Source: Pseudozyma flocculosa PF-1
Lineage: Eukaryota; Basidiomycota; Ustilaginomycetes; Ustilaginales; Ustilaginaceae
Length of the DNA: 64,000 nt
Direction: 5' to 3'
Assembly: GCF_000417875.1 (NCBI RefSeq)
Contig: NW_006920895.1
Location: forward strand, 168,336-232,335
Positions within the stretch are counted from its first letter, which is position 1. Every line of letters begins with the position of its first letter. Below are positions 54,476 to 64,000 of the stretch, piece by piece. Position numbers and translations under genes: made by a program. Below the pieces are notes generated by a model. That model ran no database searches, was not told the DNA's origin, and saw only the letters and a list, made by a program, of their open reading frames with translations.

Positions 54476-55806
54476 ATGGCCCTCCTCGACGCAGATGCGC
54501 TCCTCGCGCTCATCACTTCCCTCCTCCCGCCCTCGCACTCGGGCGAGGCGGACGCCACGCCGATGCTCCACAGCCCCGCCGATGCTCTCGCCCTCCTCGT
54601 CCACGCCATCATGTCCCGCCTCGACTTCCGCCTAGTCGGCCTCGGCGACTCGGACCGCCTCCCCTCTTCCTCCAGCTCGCGTCCCGCAGGTGCAGGCGCA
54701 GATGCCGACACTCGCCAGCCTTCACCCGCCAACCGCCTCCCGCCGGCCTGGAACCGTGGCGCACCCGAGGCCTACGGCTTCCGCTACCGCCACGACCAGT
54801 CGTCGCTCGACTACCTCATCAAGCTCACCAAGATGGGCGACAGGGTCGTCGTCAACGGCCTCGCCCTGCAGGGTAACCAGACTTCCACCCTCACGGTGCC
54901 CCTCGCAGACTACTTTTCCACCTCCTTCTTCCCCGCCCAGCTCGGCGGCGAGGGCAGCAGAGGCAGCGGCGACCAACCCGCTGCCCAGCTCAGGGGCGCC
55001 TTTACCTCGCCCTCGCGCTGCAACGACCTTATACTGGCGTTCAAGAACACCATTGTCGTACCCCTCGTCCCCAACCTGCAGAAAGAGGGATTCCAGGCCA
55101 CGTCGAACAGCCGCAGCGACCAACAGCACCCGTCGTCCAGCCAGGGTCCGCGCCCAGGCAGCGGCAGCGGCAGCGCACAGCCATCCCAACCGCGACCGCC
55201 CTACTTTTCGGAGCCAGACGACCCATCGCTCCCCTCGATGCCCTTCCGCAACCCGCTCGTCGTGGGCGACCGCGATCTGGACCCACTCGGCGGAGCCCTT
55301 CCCTCGCTCCCATCGCCATTCGGCGGTCGTCAGGGCGGTCCCAGCGGCGGATTTGGCGGCGGCGGCGTGCCATCGCCCTTCCCGCGCGGACCCGGCGGCA
55401 TGGGCATCCCCGACACGGGCGGCGGGATGTATGTCGGGCCTAACCATCCCATGTTCCGAGACCGCTTCCAGGGCGGAGGTGGCGGCGGCGGTGCGGGCAT
55501 CGGCGGTGGAATCGTGCCTCCGGGAGCGAGATACGACCCCATCGGCCCCGGCGGTATGGGCATGGGCATCCCCAGGCCGGGCCCTAGGGGCCCCGACGTG
55601 GGCGGGCCGCTACCGCAGCCAGGTACCAGGAGAGACGGCGAGCCGGACTGGGACGAGCTGAGGCCGCCGGGCAACAATGTGAGTCGCGCTGGTGGTGGGG
55701 TGTTGCCAAGCCAAGCAGCGGAGAGCGTCGAGCTGAGCTAGTCTACTCTCCCTTGCCACCCGTCGCGCCTTCCTCCCAGAACGGATACGACAACATGTTC
55801 ATGTGA
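54476..55806 (+). CDS. PI31-like proteasome regulator (PSMF1 family)
   Basis: Predicted 20S proteasome-binding regulator. Exon 1 is 54476-55678 and exon 2 is 55780-55806, in phase 0, giving 409 residues; the intron is 101 bases with a GTGAGT donor. The N-terminal FP-like domain spans about residues 1-190. It includes ADALALLVHAIMSRLDFRLVGL, a gap rich in Ser/Ala, then NRGAPEAYGFRYRHDQSSLDYLIKL, MGDRVVVNGLAL and YFSTSFFP. The second half is Pro/Gly-rich (GGFGGGGVPSPFPRGPGGMG, VGPNHPMF) and disordered, as in PI31. Exon 2 adds only NGYDNMFM. It corresponds to the proteasome-contacting C-terminal end of the family and would be missed without splicing. Family placement rests on order and spacing of blocks more than on high identity. 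Confidence 0.8.
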
Positions 55807-56702
55807 TGATGGGCTTCGATCCACCGGCGATAGTCCGGACATATCAAGTACGCAGCAATCGCAATCAGTCCATCATCTCGACATCGGAGCAGACTTGGCC
55901 TCGAACTCGAATGACACCATGGCGGTAGGACTTATCTCGGGAGGCCGATGCGCGTCTCTCTGGCTTCCCATCTTGGCGGTCGACCAACCGACTGATGCTC
56001 CGCTCGAATGCAGCCTGACTACCCAGTGGTGCGACGGAGCAAATACTGTGGCTCGAGACTGCATCGCACCGGGGACTCGTGACGCCCTAACGATCCAGGA
56101 GCGCTATCTGTTGGAGGAATATGACGCGGCCGAGTGATGCGACGACCGAGGCGAATGCTTGTCTGGCGCTGCTCTCTATCCGACCGATGCCTGTGGGAAC
56201 GGGATGGAAGGGTGGGTCGCAGTGTTGACGAGGAAGAGGGCAATGCCCAGTCGAGAGCTCGACAAGGTGGTGCAGCAGCAGGAGGCAGTAGCCATCCTTC
56301 GGAGCCGAGAAATGCCAGGCACCCCTTGCCCTCGTAGAGACGCGAGAACGCGCGCGCGAAAAATCGAGGCCGGGCGAAGCTGGGCAGGCTAGGTCTGCCT
56401 CGCCCGGCCGCCGCTGCCAACCAACACACAAACACCGGCCGGCCCAGAGGCCAGGCACGCCCAGCTGCCTGGGCCAAGGCTGGCGCGCAGGCCCGCCAGC
56501 CCCCCACCTTTGCGGACAACAACACCAAGTTGGCGAGGGCGCGCATAGGCTCCCTCTTTCACATCCACGCCACCATCCCTCGATCTCGCCTCCTCCGGTC
56601 TGGTCCCTCAAGCAGCAGCAGCAACGCCTCACCATCGCAGCAAGAACCACGCACACCTTTCCTCAATCCTCCTCGAAACCGTCCGACACAACCACACCCG
56701 CC
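55807..56702. other. Spacer between PI31 and SMC4
   Basis: About 900 bases with no supportable gene. The final 150 bases before SMC4 are C-rich and pyrimidine-rich. Confidence 0.45.
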
Positions 56703-59700
56703 ATGCCGCCTCGACGGGCAGCCGCTGCCTCATCGGCGTCCGCCGTCAACAGAGCGCGCGACTCGACCGCTTCCACCAGCAGCGCCACACGTTCCACCCG
56801 CTCATCCCGCGCCTCCACGGCATCAACCGCGGCCGCAGCACCCGCACCAGAGATCGCCCCTGCCGCCCCTACGTCGACGACAGCAAGGAGGTCCACAAGA
56901 CGCTCCAGCGCAGCCGCTTCCGCCACCGCGGCGCCCGCTGCTCCAACCTCGAAGCCGGCTTCCGCGGCACGGTCGCGCGGTAGAAAGGCGGCCGTGATTG
57001 AGAGCGAATCGGAGGAAGAGGAGGAGGACGACGAGGACGACGAAGAGGGCGATGAGGAAGAGGACGACCAAGAGGACGAGGACGAGGAAGGTTCGGAAGA
57101 GGACGACGAGTCCGAAGAAGAAGAGGAGGAGGAGGAGGAGGAGGTCGTCAAGCCGCGCTCAAGAGGGCGTGCCGCAGCGCCGGCATCCTCTCGCAAGTCT
57201 GCACAGCCTGCACCGGCTGCCAAGAAGGCGGCGGCACCCGCCCGGGCGGCGCGCGGCACCAAGCGCGTGCTCAACAGCGATGCAGAGGACAGCGAGCAGT
57301 CGTCGGACGAAGAGGACGAGGCCGACCGCACCCTCTCGGACGAGGCCGACGCCGACGAGGTAGAAAAGTCGCTCCTCCTCGACGCCGCCCCAATGCAGCC
57401 CGGCGCCACCGCGGCTGCAGCTTCCGCCGGCGAGGACGACGACAGCGAGGCAGAAACCGAAGACTCGTTGACGCCGCCGCCAAAGCGCAAGCGTCCCTCT
57501 CCCGAGCCGACCGCAGCCGCGGCCGCGCCCAAGTCAGAGCCAGCACACAAGCAGCAGCCGGCCGTGGAGCAGGGCAGCGACGACGAATCGGACAGCTCCG
57601 AGGCCTCGTTCAAGGAGGCCGAGCCGGGCGTCTCGCCGGGCGAGGGCGGCTACGACGACGAAGCAGCAGCTGCCGACGGCGTCGAGACCACGCCGAAGCA
57701 GGGCAGCCCCACCGCCGCCGTCCTGCAGCAGGCGACCGCGGCGGCGGCCGCCACCACGCCGCCCAAGCCCGCCGGCCCGCTCAAGCGCCTCATCATCCAC
57801 AAGATGGTGCTCAACAACTTCAAGTCGTACGCCGGCCGTCAGGAGATCGGGCCGTTCCACAAGTCGTTTTCGAGCGTCGTCGGCCCCAACGGCAGCGGCA
57901 AGAGCAACGTCATCGACTCGCTGCTGTTCGTGTTTGGCTGGAGGGCGAACAAGATGCGCCAGGGCAAGCTGAGCGAGCTGATCCACAACAGCGCCGGCCG
58001 CGAGAACCTGCCCAACTGCAGCGTCGAGGTGTGGTTCCGCGAGATCGTCGACCTGCCCGGCGAGGCGTACAAGGTGGTGCCCAACAGCAAGCTCGTTGTG
58101 TCGCGCACCGCGTTCCGCAACAATGCGTCGCAGTACTCGATCAATGGCCGCAAGTCGACGTTCACCGAAGTGACGACGCTGCTCAAGGGCCGCGGCATCG
58201 ACCTCGACCACAAGCGCTTCCTCATCCTCCAGGGCGAGGTCGAGAGCATCGCCCAGATGCCGCCCAAGGCCAAGAACGAGCATGAAGAGGGCCTGCTCGA
58301 GTACCTCGAGGACATCATCGGCACCAGCGAGTTCAAAGTGCCCATCGAGGAGCAGGCCAAGCTCGTCGACGAGGCCAACGAGCGCAGGGCCGAGAAGTTG
58401 GCGCGCTTGAAGATCGTCCAGAAGGAGAAGGACGCGCTCGAGGTGAGTTTGGTGTGGCAGCGGCGGGACCCGGCGCGACAATTAGGACGTAGAAGAGGCG
58501 TCGGATGCTGACCATCGAACGCCCGCGGCGATCGCGCGTCTCTCCTACGCCACCGCACTTCGCAGTCCAAGAAACGCCAGGCGGAAGAGTACCTGCGCGA
58601 CCAAAACGAGCTGACGCAGCGGCAGTCGGCGCTGTGGCAGGTGTACATCCTCGAGTGCCGCGACCAGATGAGCGTGGCGTCGCAGGCGATCGAGTCGCTG
58701 CGCGCGCGCATCGCCGAGGAGACCGAGAAGCACGCCGGCTCCAAGGCCGAGATCGAGGCGCTGGAAAAGGAGTACGAGGCCGTCGTCCAGGACTACGAGG
58801 CCATCGCCAAGAGCGCCGACAAGGTCATCAAGGAGCTCGCCAAGTACGAAAAGGAGGACGTCCAGCTGCAGGAGAAGCGCAAGCACCTCGAGACCAAGCG
58901 CAAGAAGTGCACCAAGAGCGTCGCCGAGGACAAGCACGCGGCGTCCGAGGCGCGCTCGACGGCGAGCAACTCGACCGAGGAGATCGAAAAGGTGTCGGCC
59001 GAGCTGGCCCGCCTCGAGGCGTCGCTCGAAAAGGAGGAGGCCGAGCTGGAGCGCGTGCGCGACTCGCTCAAGGAAAAGACGCAGGGCTTCAGCGCGGCCA
59101 TCGAGAAGAAGCAAAAGGAGCTGCAGCCGTGGGTGGCCAAGGTCAGCGAAAAGGCGGCCGCCCGCGACGTTGCCCGCGAGGAGCGCGACCTGCTCGACGG
59201 CCGCTCGGCGCAGATCGAGAAGAGCATCGACGAGGCCAAGGAGGCGCTGCGCAACCTCGAGCTCGACAACGAGAGCAAGGGCGCCGAGGTCGAGAACCTC
59301 AAGCAGGAGCGCAAGGACCTGGCCAAGAAGATCGCCTCGAGCGAGAGGCAGCTCGCCGACATGCGCACCCAGGAGGCAGAGCTGCGCAAGAAGGCCGGCG
59401 CGGCCCGCAGCAAGGCCGACGAGGCCAAGGCCTCGGTCACGGCCAACCGCTCGCGCGGTGACGTCCTGTCGAGCCTCACGCGCCAGGCCGAGCTCGGCAT
59501 GATCAAGGGCTTCCACGGCCGCCTCGGCAACCTGGGCACCATCGACGACCGCTACGACGTCGCCATCAGCACCGCCTGCCCCGGCCTCAACAACATCGTC
59601 GTCGAGACCGTCGAGACGGGCCAGGCGTGCATCGAGCACCTGCGCAAGAACAACCTCGGCCGCGGCAACTTCATCGTGCTCAACAGCCTCGGCATCTCCA

Positions 59701-61937
59701 AGGCGGCGCTGGCGCCCATCGACACGCCCGAGGACGTGCCGCGCCTCTTCGACCTGGTCAAGCCGCGCGACGAGCGCTTCGCCGCCGCCTTCTACCACCA
59801 GCTGCGCGACACGCTCGTGGCCAAGGACCTCGCGCACGCCAACCGCATCGCCTACGGCGCCAAGCGCTGGCGCGTCGTCACTCTCGACGGCCAGCTGATC
59901 GACAAGAGCGGCACCATGTCCGGCGGCGGCAACCGCGTCTCGCGCGGCGCCATGAGCTCCAAGCTGGCTGCCGACGACGTGTCGCCGGAGCAGCTGCAGC
60001 GCATGGAGCGCGACCGCGACGCCGCCGAGGAGATGCTGCGCGGCCAGCTGACGTCGATCCTCACCGTCGAGCAGATGCTCGACGACCACCGGCGCCGCGC
60101 GCCGCAGATCGACATGGCGCTCGACAAGATCGGCATGGACCTGGGCATCGGCGAGAAGCGCGTCGCCGAGGCCAAGCAGCGCGTCGCCGAGCTCAAGGCG
60201 CAGAGCAAGCCCGACGCCGCCGACGCCAAGCGCATCGCCGAGCTCGACAAGCAGATCGCCGCCTTTGACAAGGACATTGCCAAGCTGTCGGAGAAGACCG
60301 AGGCCATCGAGGCCGACATTGCCGCGCTCCAGGAAAAGATCCTCGAGGCGGGCGGCGTGGCGCTGCGGATGCAGAAGAGCAAGGTCGACGGCATCAAGGA
60401 GATGCTCGACCTGAGCTCGGAGCGCATCACCAAGGCCGAGGTGGCCAAGTCCAAGGCCGAAAAGGACGTCAAGAAGCTCGAGGCGGCCATGGCGCGCAAC
60501 CAGCAGCAGCTCGACGAGCTCGAGCGCGAGGTCGAGGAGCTGATGCAGACCATCGAGGCCAAGACGCGCGCGGCCGAGAGCGTGCGCGCCAAGGTCGCCG
60601 AGGCGCAGGACGTCATGGAGACCAAGCAGGAGGAGCGCGACGACATCAAGGCGCAGCTCGACGAGCGCTCCGAGTCGGTCAACGCCTTCCGCGCCCTCGA
60701 GATGGAGATCAAGCAGAAGCTCGAGGACAACGAGCGCTCGCTCCACGACAACGAGAAGCGCCTCAAGCACTGGCAGGACAAGCACGCCCAGCTCACCCTC
60801 CACGAGATCGACGGCGATGACGAGGAGGACGACGACGAGGGCGAGGGCGAGCAGGACGGCGCCGGCGAGGCCAAGAAGAAGCGGGCCAGCGACGACGACG
60901 GCCAGGACCAGGACCAGGATGACAACGATGACGACGACGAGGGCCCGCTCGAGCTGCAAGAGTACCCCGAGGACGAGCTGCGCGCCATCGACAAGGAAAG
61001 CATCAAGGCCGAGATTGTCGTCTACGAGGAAAAGGTGGCCAAGGGCCAGGGCAACCTCTCGGTGCTGGCCGAGTACCGCAAGCGCGAGGGCGAGTTTCTT
61101 CAGCGGGCGCGGGACCTCGAGGCGACAACCGAGGAGCGCGACTCGGCCAAGCGGCGGTACGACGACCTTCGCAAGCAGCGGCTCGAGAACTTCATGGCCG
61201 GCTTCGGCGTCATCACGGCCAAGCTCAAGGAGATGTACCAGACCATCACGCTGGGCGGCAACGCCGAGCTCGAGCTCGTCGACAGCCTCGACCCGTTCTC
61301 GGAGGGCATCATCTTCAGCGTGATGCCGCCCAAGAAGAGCTGGAAGAACATCAGCAACCTCTCGGGCGGCGAAAAGACGCTGTCGTCGCTGGCGCTCGTG
61401 TTTGCGCTGCACGTCTTCAAGCCGACGCCGCTCTACGTCATGGACGAGATTGACGCCGCGCTCGACTTCCGCAACGTCAGCATCGTGGCCAACCTGATCA
61501 AGGAGCGCACCAAGGGCGCGCAGTTCATCATCATCTCGCTGCGCAACAACATGTTTGAGCTGAGCAGCCGCCTTGTTGGCGTGTACAAGACGGCCAACTG
61601 CACCAAGAGCATCGCCATCGACAACCGCGAGCTCGGCGCGGACGAGCAGCAGCAGCAGCAAGCGGCGGCGGCGGCAGCGGCCAGGGACAACAAGGAAAAC
61701 GAGCAGGGTCTGAGGCACAGCCAGAGCATGATGTCGTTCAAAACTCCGGCCAGGGCCGGGCCTGGTGGCTTGGGCTTGGGCGGCGCGGGTGCGGGTGGAT
61801 TGGGTCGGATGTCGACGGCGGGTATGGCGACGGGCGTGCAGGCCAAGAGATTCGTCAGCCTCGCCACGCCCTCCGTCGCCCACCAGCAGCACCCTCAGCA
61901 GCAGCAGAAGAGACCGCCGGTCCTCTCGCAGATCTGA
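56703..61937 (+). CDS. SMC4: Condensin subunit SMC4
   Basis: Core ATPase of condensin, pairing with SMC2 to compact mitotic chromosomes. Exon 1 is 56703-58442 and exon 2 is 58566-61937, in phase 0, giving 1703 residues. That is long for the family because of about 360 N-terminal low-complexity residues with Ala/Ser repeats and Asp/Glu runs. The ATPase head starts at LKRLIIHKMVLNNFKSYAGRQEIGPFHKSF, with Walker A GPNGSGKSN near residue 392. Coiled coil follows, then the hinge (about 890-1035) with NIVVETVETGQACIEHLRKNNLGRG and SGTMSGGGNRVSRGAM, both SMC4-type. The second coil contains an acidic insertion near 60810-60950. The C-terminal head has LSGGEKTLSSLALVFAL (about 1511) and Walker B PLYVMDEIDAALDFRN, ending in a Gly-rich tail. 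The 123-base intron has a GTGAGT donor. Confidence 0.96.
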
Positions 61938-62179
61938 TCTGTCCCCCCCGTCCCCTCGGCCCTCGGCCCTCGATCTCGTCCGCCCGCTGTATCACTGCCC
62001 GTTCCGTCGTCTTGTATCCGCCCCGCCTCCCCTCGTCCTCGTATACCCTCCCTCTCTTCCTCTTTCTGGGCCGTCGTTGTCGTCGTGTCACTCAAAGACT
62101 GACAATTGCATGTACCACTATTCCCTCCCTCTTTCCCTCTCTCCCCCTCTGTCTCTCTTGGATTCAAGCCCTGTGTTGT

Positions 62180-64000
62180 CTAATCCCGATTCCGCGTATC
62201 CCCCTTTTCGGCCTTGGGATCAGCTCCGTCGCCACCTCCGGGCCGTCGGATGGCACCACGTACGAGTTCCTCGACCCTCTTTTCCTCGTCATCCCACAGC
62301 TTTGCGAAGCCGGCCCCACCATCCTCGAGGAGCCATGCGGGCAGCGTGGGCCGTACGATCCTGCCGGCGCGGTAGAGTTCTCCACCCATGAGCGGACGAC
62401 GGATGGAATGGCGCGTCGCTTGCTTCTTTGACACGTTTTCCTGGCCCCCTCGATCCCGGACCCTGGATGGGGGTGCGTCCGGATGCGATGGCGAAGAGAT
62501 GCGGTGCAGGAAATCGGCGTCGCTCTCTACCCTCTTGACGCTCGCCCACACCAGCGAGTTGGAGGCCGTCGCTGGACTCTGAGTCAGTAGCCAGATGAGG
62601 GGCCAGAGCGTCAGCACAAAGATGTACCGAAGCACACGGCGGGCCTGCACCAGCATCGTCGTGATCGTGTCGACCAAGGAGGAGGAGGAGGAGGAAGACG
62701 AGGAGGTGGCGGAGGGAAGGTTGTGCAGTGTCGCCAGAGAGGCCTCGGTCTTTGCGTCGCGCCGTCGTCGTCTTGTCGTGTATGGTGTGGCGGTGGATGA
62801 CGCGCCACTGCCGCTGCCGCCGCCGCCGACGCTGCCTGTGGCACGACGTCGCGGATCAATGGCCGCGCTGAGCTTGGCGCGGGGGTCTGCGCCACTCGCG
62901 GTCGCATCCTCCCCTCGCTCGGTGCCGTCCTCGCCCATGCCATCGTCATTCTCTCCATCGCCCTCGCCCTCTCCATCGCCCTCGCCCTCGCCCTCGCCGT
63001 CGTCGTCGTCGTCGTCGTCGTCGGGGTAGAGGCCGGTCTCGCTGCTCTGCCGGGAGGGCAGGAGAAAGGCGAGGATGTCGTTGTTGCGCTCAAAGCCGGT
63101 GGTGATGCAGATGGTCGAGATGTTGCTCCTCCTCGTGCCCATCCGCGCCGCGCTGCCGTCGACGGGCCTGGGGCGCGACGAGGCCGCCGTGGCGGCCGAC
63201 GGGTCGATGCCGGGCAGCTTGTCGCGCGGCCGCGCATCTGCCTCGGCGAGGAGGTGCAGCCTGCGCTGCAGCTCGCGCATCAGCGCAAACCAGCGCAGCG
63301 AGGTGGCGCCGTGGATGCGCCACGGCTCGACGCCCGAGAGCAGGTAGGACTTGGACGAGGGGTCCTCGACGATGGCGTCAAACGAGTGGGCGCCGGCACC
63401 GTACCAGGGCGAGATGGTCGAGATGATGCGGATGTCGCGCTCGGGCGGGAGGAGGAGGAGGCTGGGGAGGAGGGCGTTTACCAGGTGGAAGCGTGCGAGG
63501 ACCTCCTGGACGTAGGCGCGTTCGTATCGCGGGTGGCGGGTCGAGGGCCGTACATCCTGGCCGAACGAGTAGATGGTCTCCTCCGAGGGGAGGAAGAGGA
63601 GGATGTCAATGCGCCTGGGCCCACCCTTTCCGCCGCCGCTGGGGCCGAGGGTGGTGGGGTCGCCCTGGTTCCACTTTGCGGCGAAGCGCGAGACCGAGTC
63701 GAGGTCGGCGAGGTCGCACTTTTCGGCGTAGATGAGCTCGTTGTTGGTGCTGCTGCGTAGGAGGGATACGAGCTGGAGGACGCGCGGGGAGCGGAGGTCG
63801 GGCGTGAGTGCAATGATCTGTGCGCCGCGGTGCGCGAGCGACGAGAGGGTGACTACGCCGAGCGAGGAAAAGGCGCCCGAGGCGACGAGGACGACGCGGC
63901 CGTGCAGGTCGCGCAAGGTGGACGGACCGGCGGCGGCGAGTGCCGAGTCGTTGCGCTGAGCCTTTCCCCCGTCCTTGTCATTGCGTGCAGCGCTCGAGGA
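62180..64000 (-). CDS. Short-chain dehydrogenase-like protein with a C-terminal hydrophobic segment (5' end outside window)
   Basis: The frame is open from the right edge to TAG at 62180-62182; 606 residues are visible, with no ATG before the conserved region, so the start lies beyond 64000. The N-terminal part is a Rossmann fold of the SDR type: GRVVLVASGAFSSLGVVTLSSLA replaces the usual TGxxxGIG, then IIALTPDL, CDLADLDSVSRFAAKW and DILLFLPS. IISTISPWYGAGAHSFDA takes the place of the usual catalytic Ser region. I do not see a clear YxxxK pair, so activity is doubtful. The second half has Asp/Gly/Glu repeats (DDDDDDDDGEGEGEGDG), a poly-Ser run, and one strong hydrophobic segment (YIFVLTLWPLIWLLTQSPA), suggesting membrane attachment. 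It resembles membrane-linked SDR-like fungal proteins (DUF1776 type), a tentative comparison. SMC4 converges on it 242 bases away. Confidence 0.65.
   Translation of the reverse strand, partial: SSSAARNDKDGGKAQRNDSALAAAGPSTLRDLHGRVVLVASGAFSSLGVVTLSSLAHRGAQIIALTPDLRSPRVLQLVSLLRSSTNNELIYAEKCDLADLDSVSRFAAKWNQGDPTTLGPSGGGKGGPRRIDILLFLPSEETIYSFGQDVRPSTRHPRYERAYVQEVLARFHLVNALLPSLLLLPPERDIRIISTISPWYGAGAHSFDAIVEDPSSKSYLLSGVEPWRIHGATSLRWFALMRELQRRLHLLAEADARPRDKLPGIDPSAATAASSRPRPVDGSAARMGTRRSNISTICITTGFERNNDILAFLLPSRQSSETGLYPDDDDDDDDGEGEGEGDGEGEGDGENDDGMGEDGTERGEDATASGADPRAKLSAAIDPRRRATGSVGGGGSGSGASSTATPYTTRRRRRDAKTEASLATLHNLPSATSSSSSSSSSLVDTITTMLVQARRVLRYIFVLTLWPLIWLLTQSPATASNSLVWASVKRVESDADFLHRISSPSHPDAPPSRVRDRGGQENVSKKQATRHSIRRPLMGGELYRAGRIVRPTLPAWLLEDGGAGFAKLWDDEEKRVEELVRGAIRRPGGGDGADPKAEKGDTRNRD

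Noticed and set aside
58545..61892. 1115-codon minus-strand frame opposite SMC4
   Set aside because: Leu/Val/Ala/Glu-rich mirror of coiled-coil codons; SMC4 motifs on the plus strand are unequivocal.

Overview
The window looks like nuclear DNA of a GC-rich basidiomycete, most likely a smut relative (Ustilaginomycotina). That placement is inferred from gene content, short GT-AG introns (about 80-270 bases, donors mostly GTGAGT or GTGAGC), strong C/G third-position bias and long low-complexity protein segments; no species marker was identified. Almost every recognisable gene is a single-copy housekeeping gene. I found no CRISPR array, defence island, secondary-metabolite cluster or intact transposon.

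Layout. 1-9.3 kb: the end of an unidentified Ser/Ala/Gly-rich protein, xanthine dehydrogenase (minus, with a 1-base frameshift), an intron-containing tRNA-Glu and an Old Yellow Enzyme (minus, with a second likely frameshift). 9.9-18.1 kb: mitoribosomal protein mL38, ESCRT regulator IST1, a DNAJC17/Cwc23-type J protein, a mitochondrial TFB/Mtf1-like protein and the import-motor subunit Pam17. 19.6-31.0 kb is rich in translation and mRNA functions: helicase DHH1, TFIIH subunit TFB5 (with a 16-base microexon), ribosome-recycling ATPase RLI1, tRNA-Ser(GCT), uL15, uL16 and a second tRNA-Ser(GCT). 31.0-32.3 kb is an island of visibly lower GC with an unidentified Lys/Cys-containing reading frame. 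32.5-38.0 kb: enolase and a seven-helix receptor-like protein interrupted by a 594-base assembly gap. 38.0-46.8 kb is a microsatellite-rich stretch of almost 9 kb with no supportable gene. 46.8-64 kb: a hypothetical protein, an ankyrin protein divergent from UTP22, PI31, condensin SMC4 and the C-terminal part of a short-chain-dehydrogenase-like protein that runs off the right edge.

How the genes work together. UTP22 (SSU processome), uL15, uL16, RLI1, DHH1 and the tRNAs all serve ribosome production and translation. mL38, the TFB-like protein and Pam17 serve mitochondrial gene expression and import. The rest are unrelated housekeeping functions. Many genes end in a tiny last exon (9-29 codons), so single-frame reading would give the wrong C-terminus for most of them.

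The most striking non-biological signal is a half loxP sequence next to a 20-base gap at the 3' end of DHH1. It matches the Cre-lox linker of 454 paired-end libraries. Together with the two single-base indels in or beside homopolymers, it suggests a 454-era assembly whose local errors can pass for broken genes.
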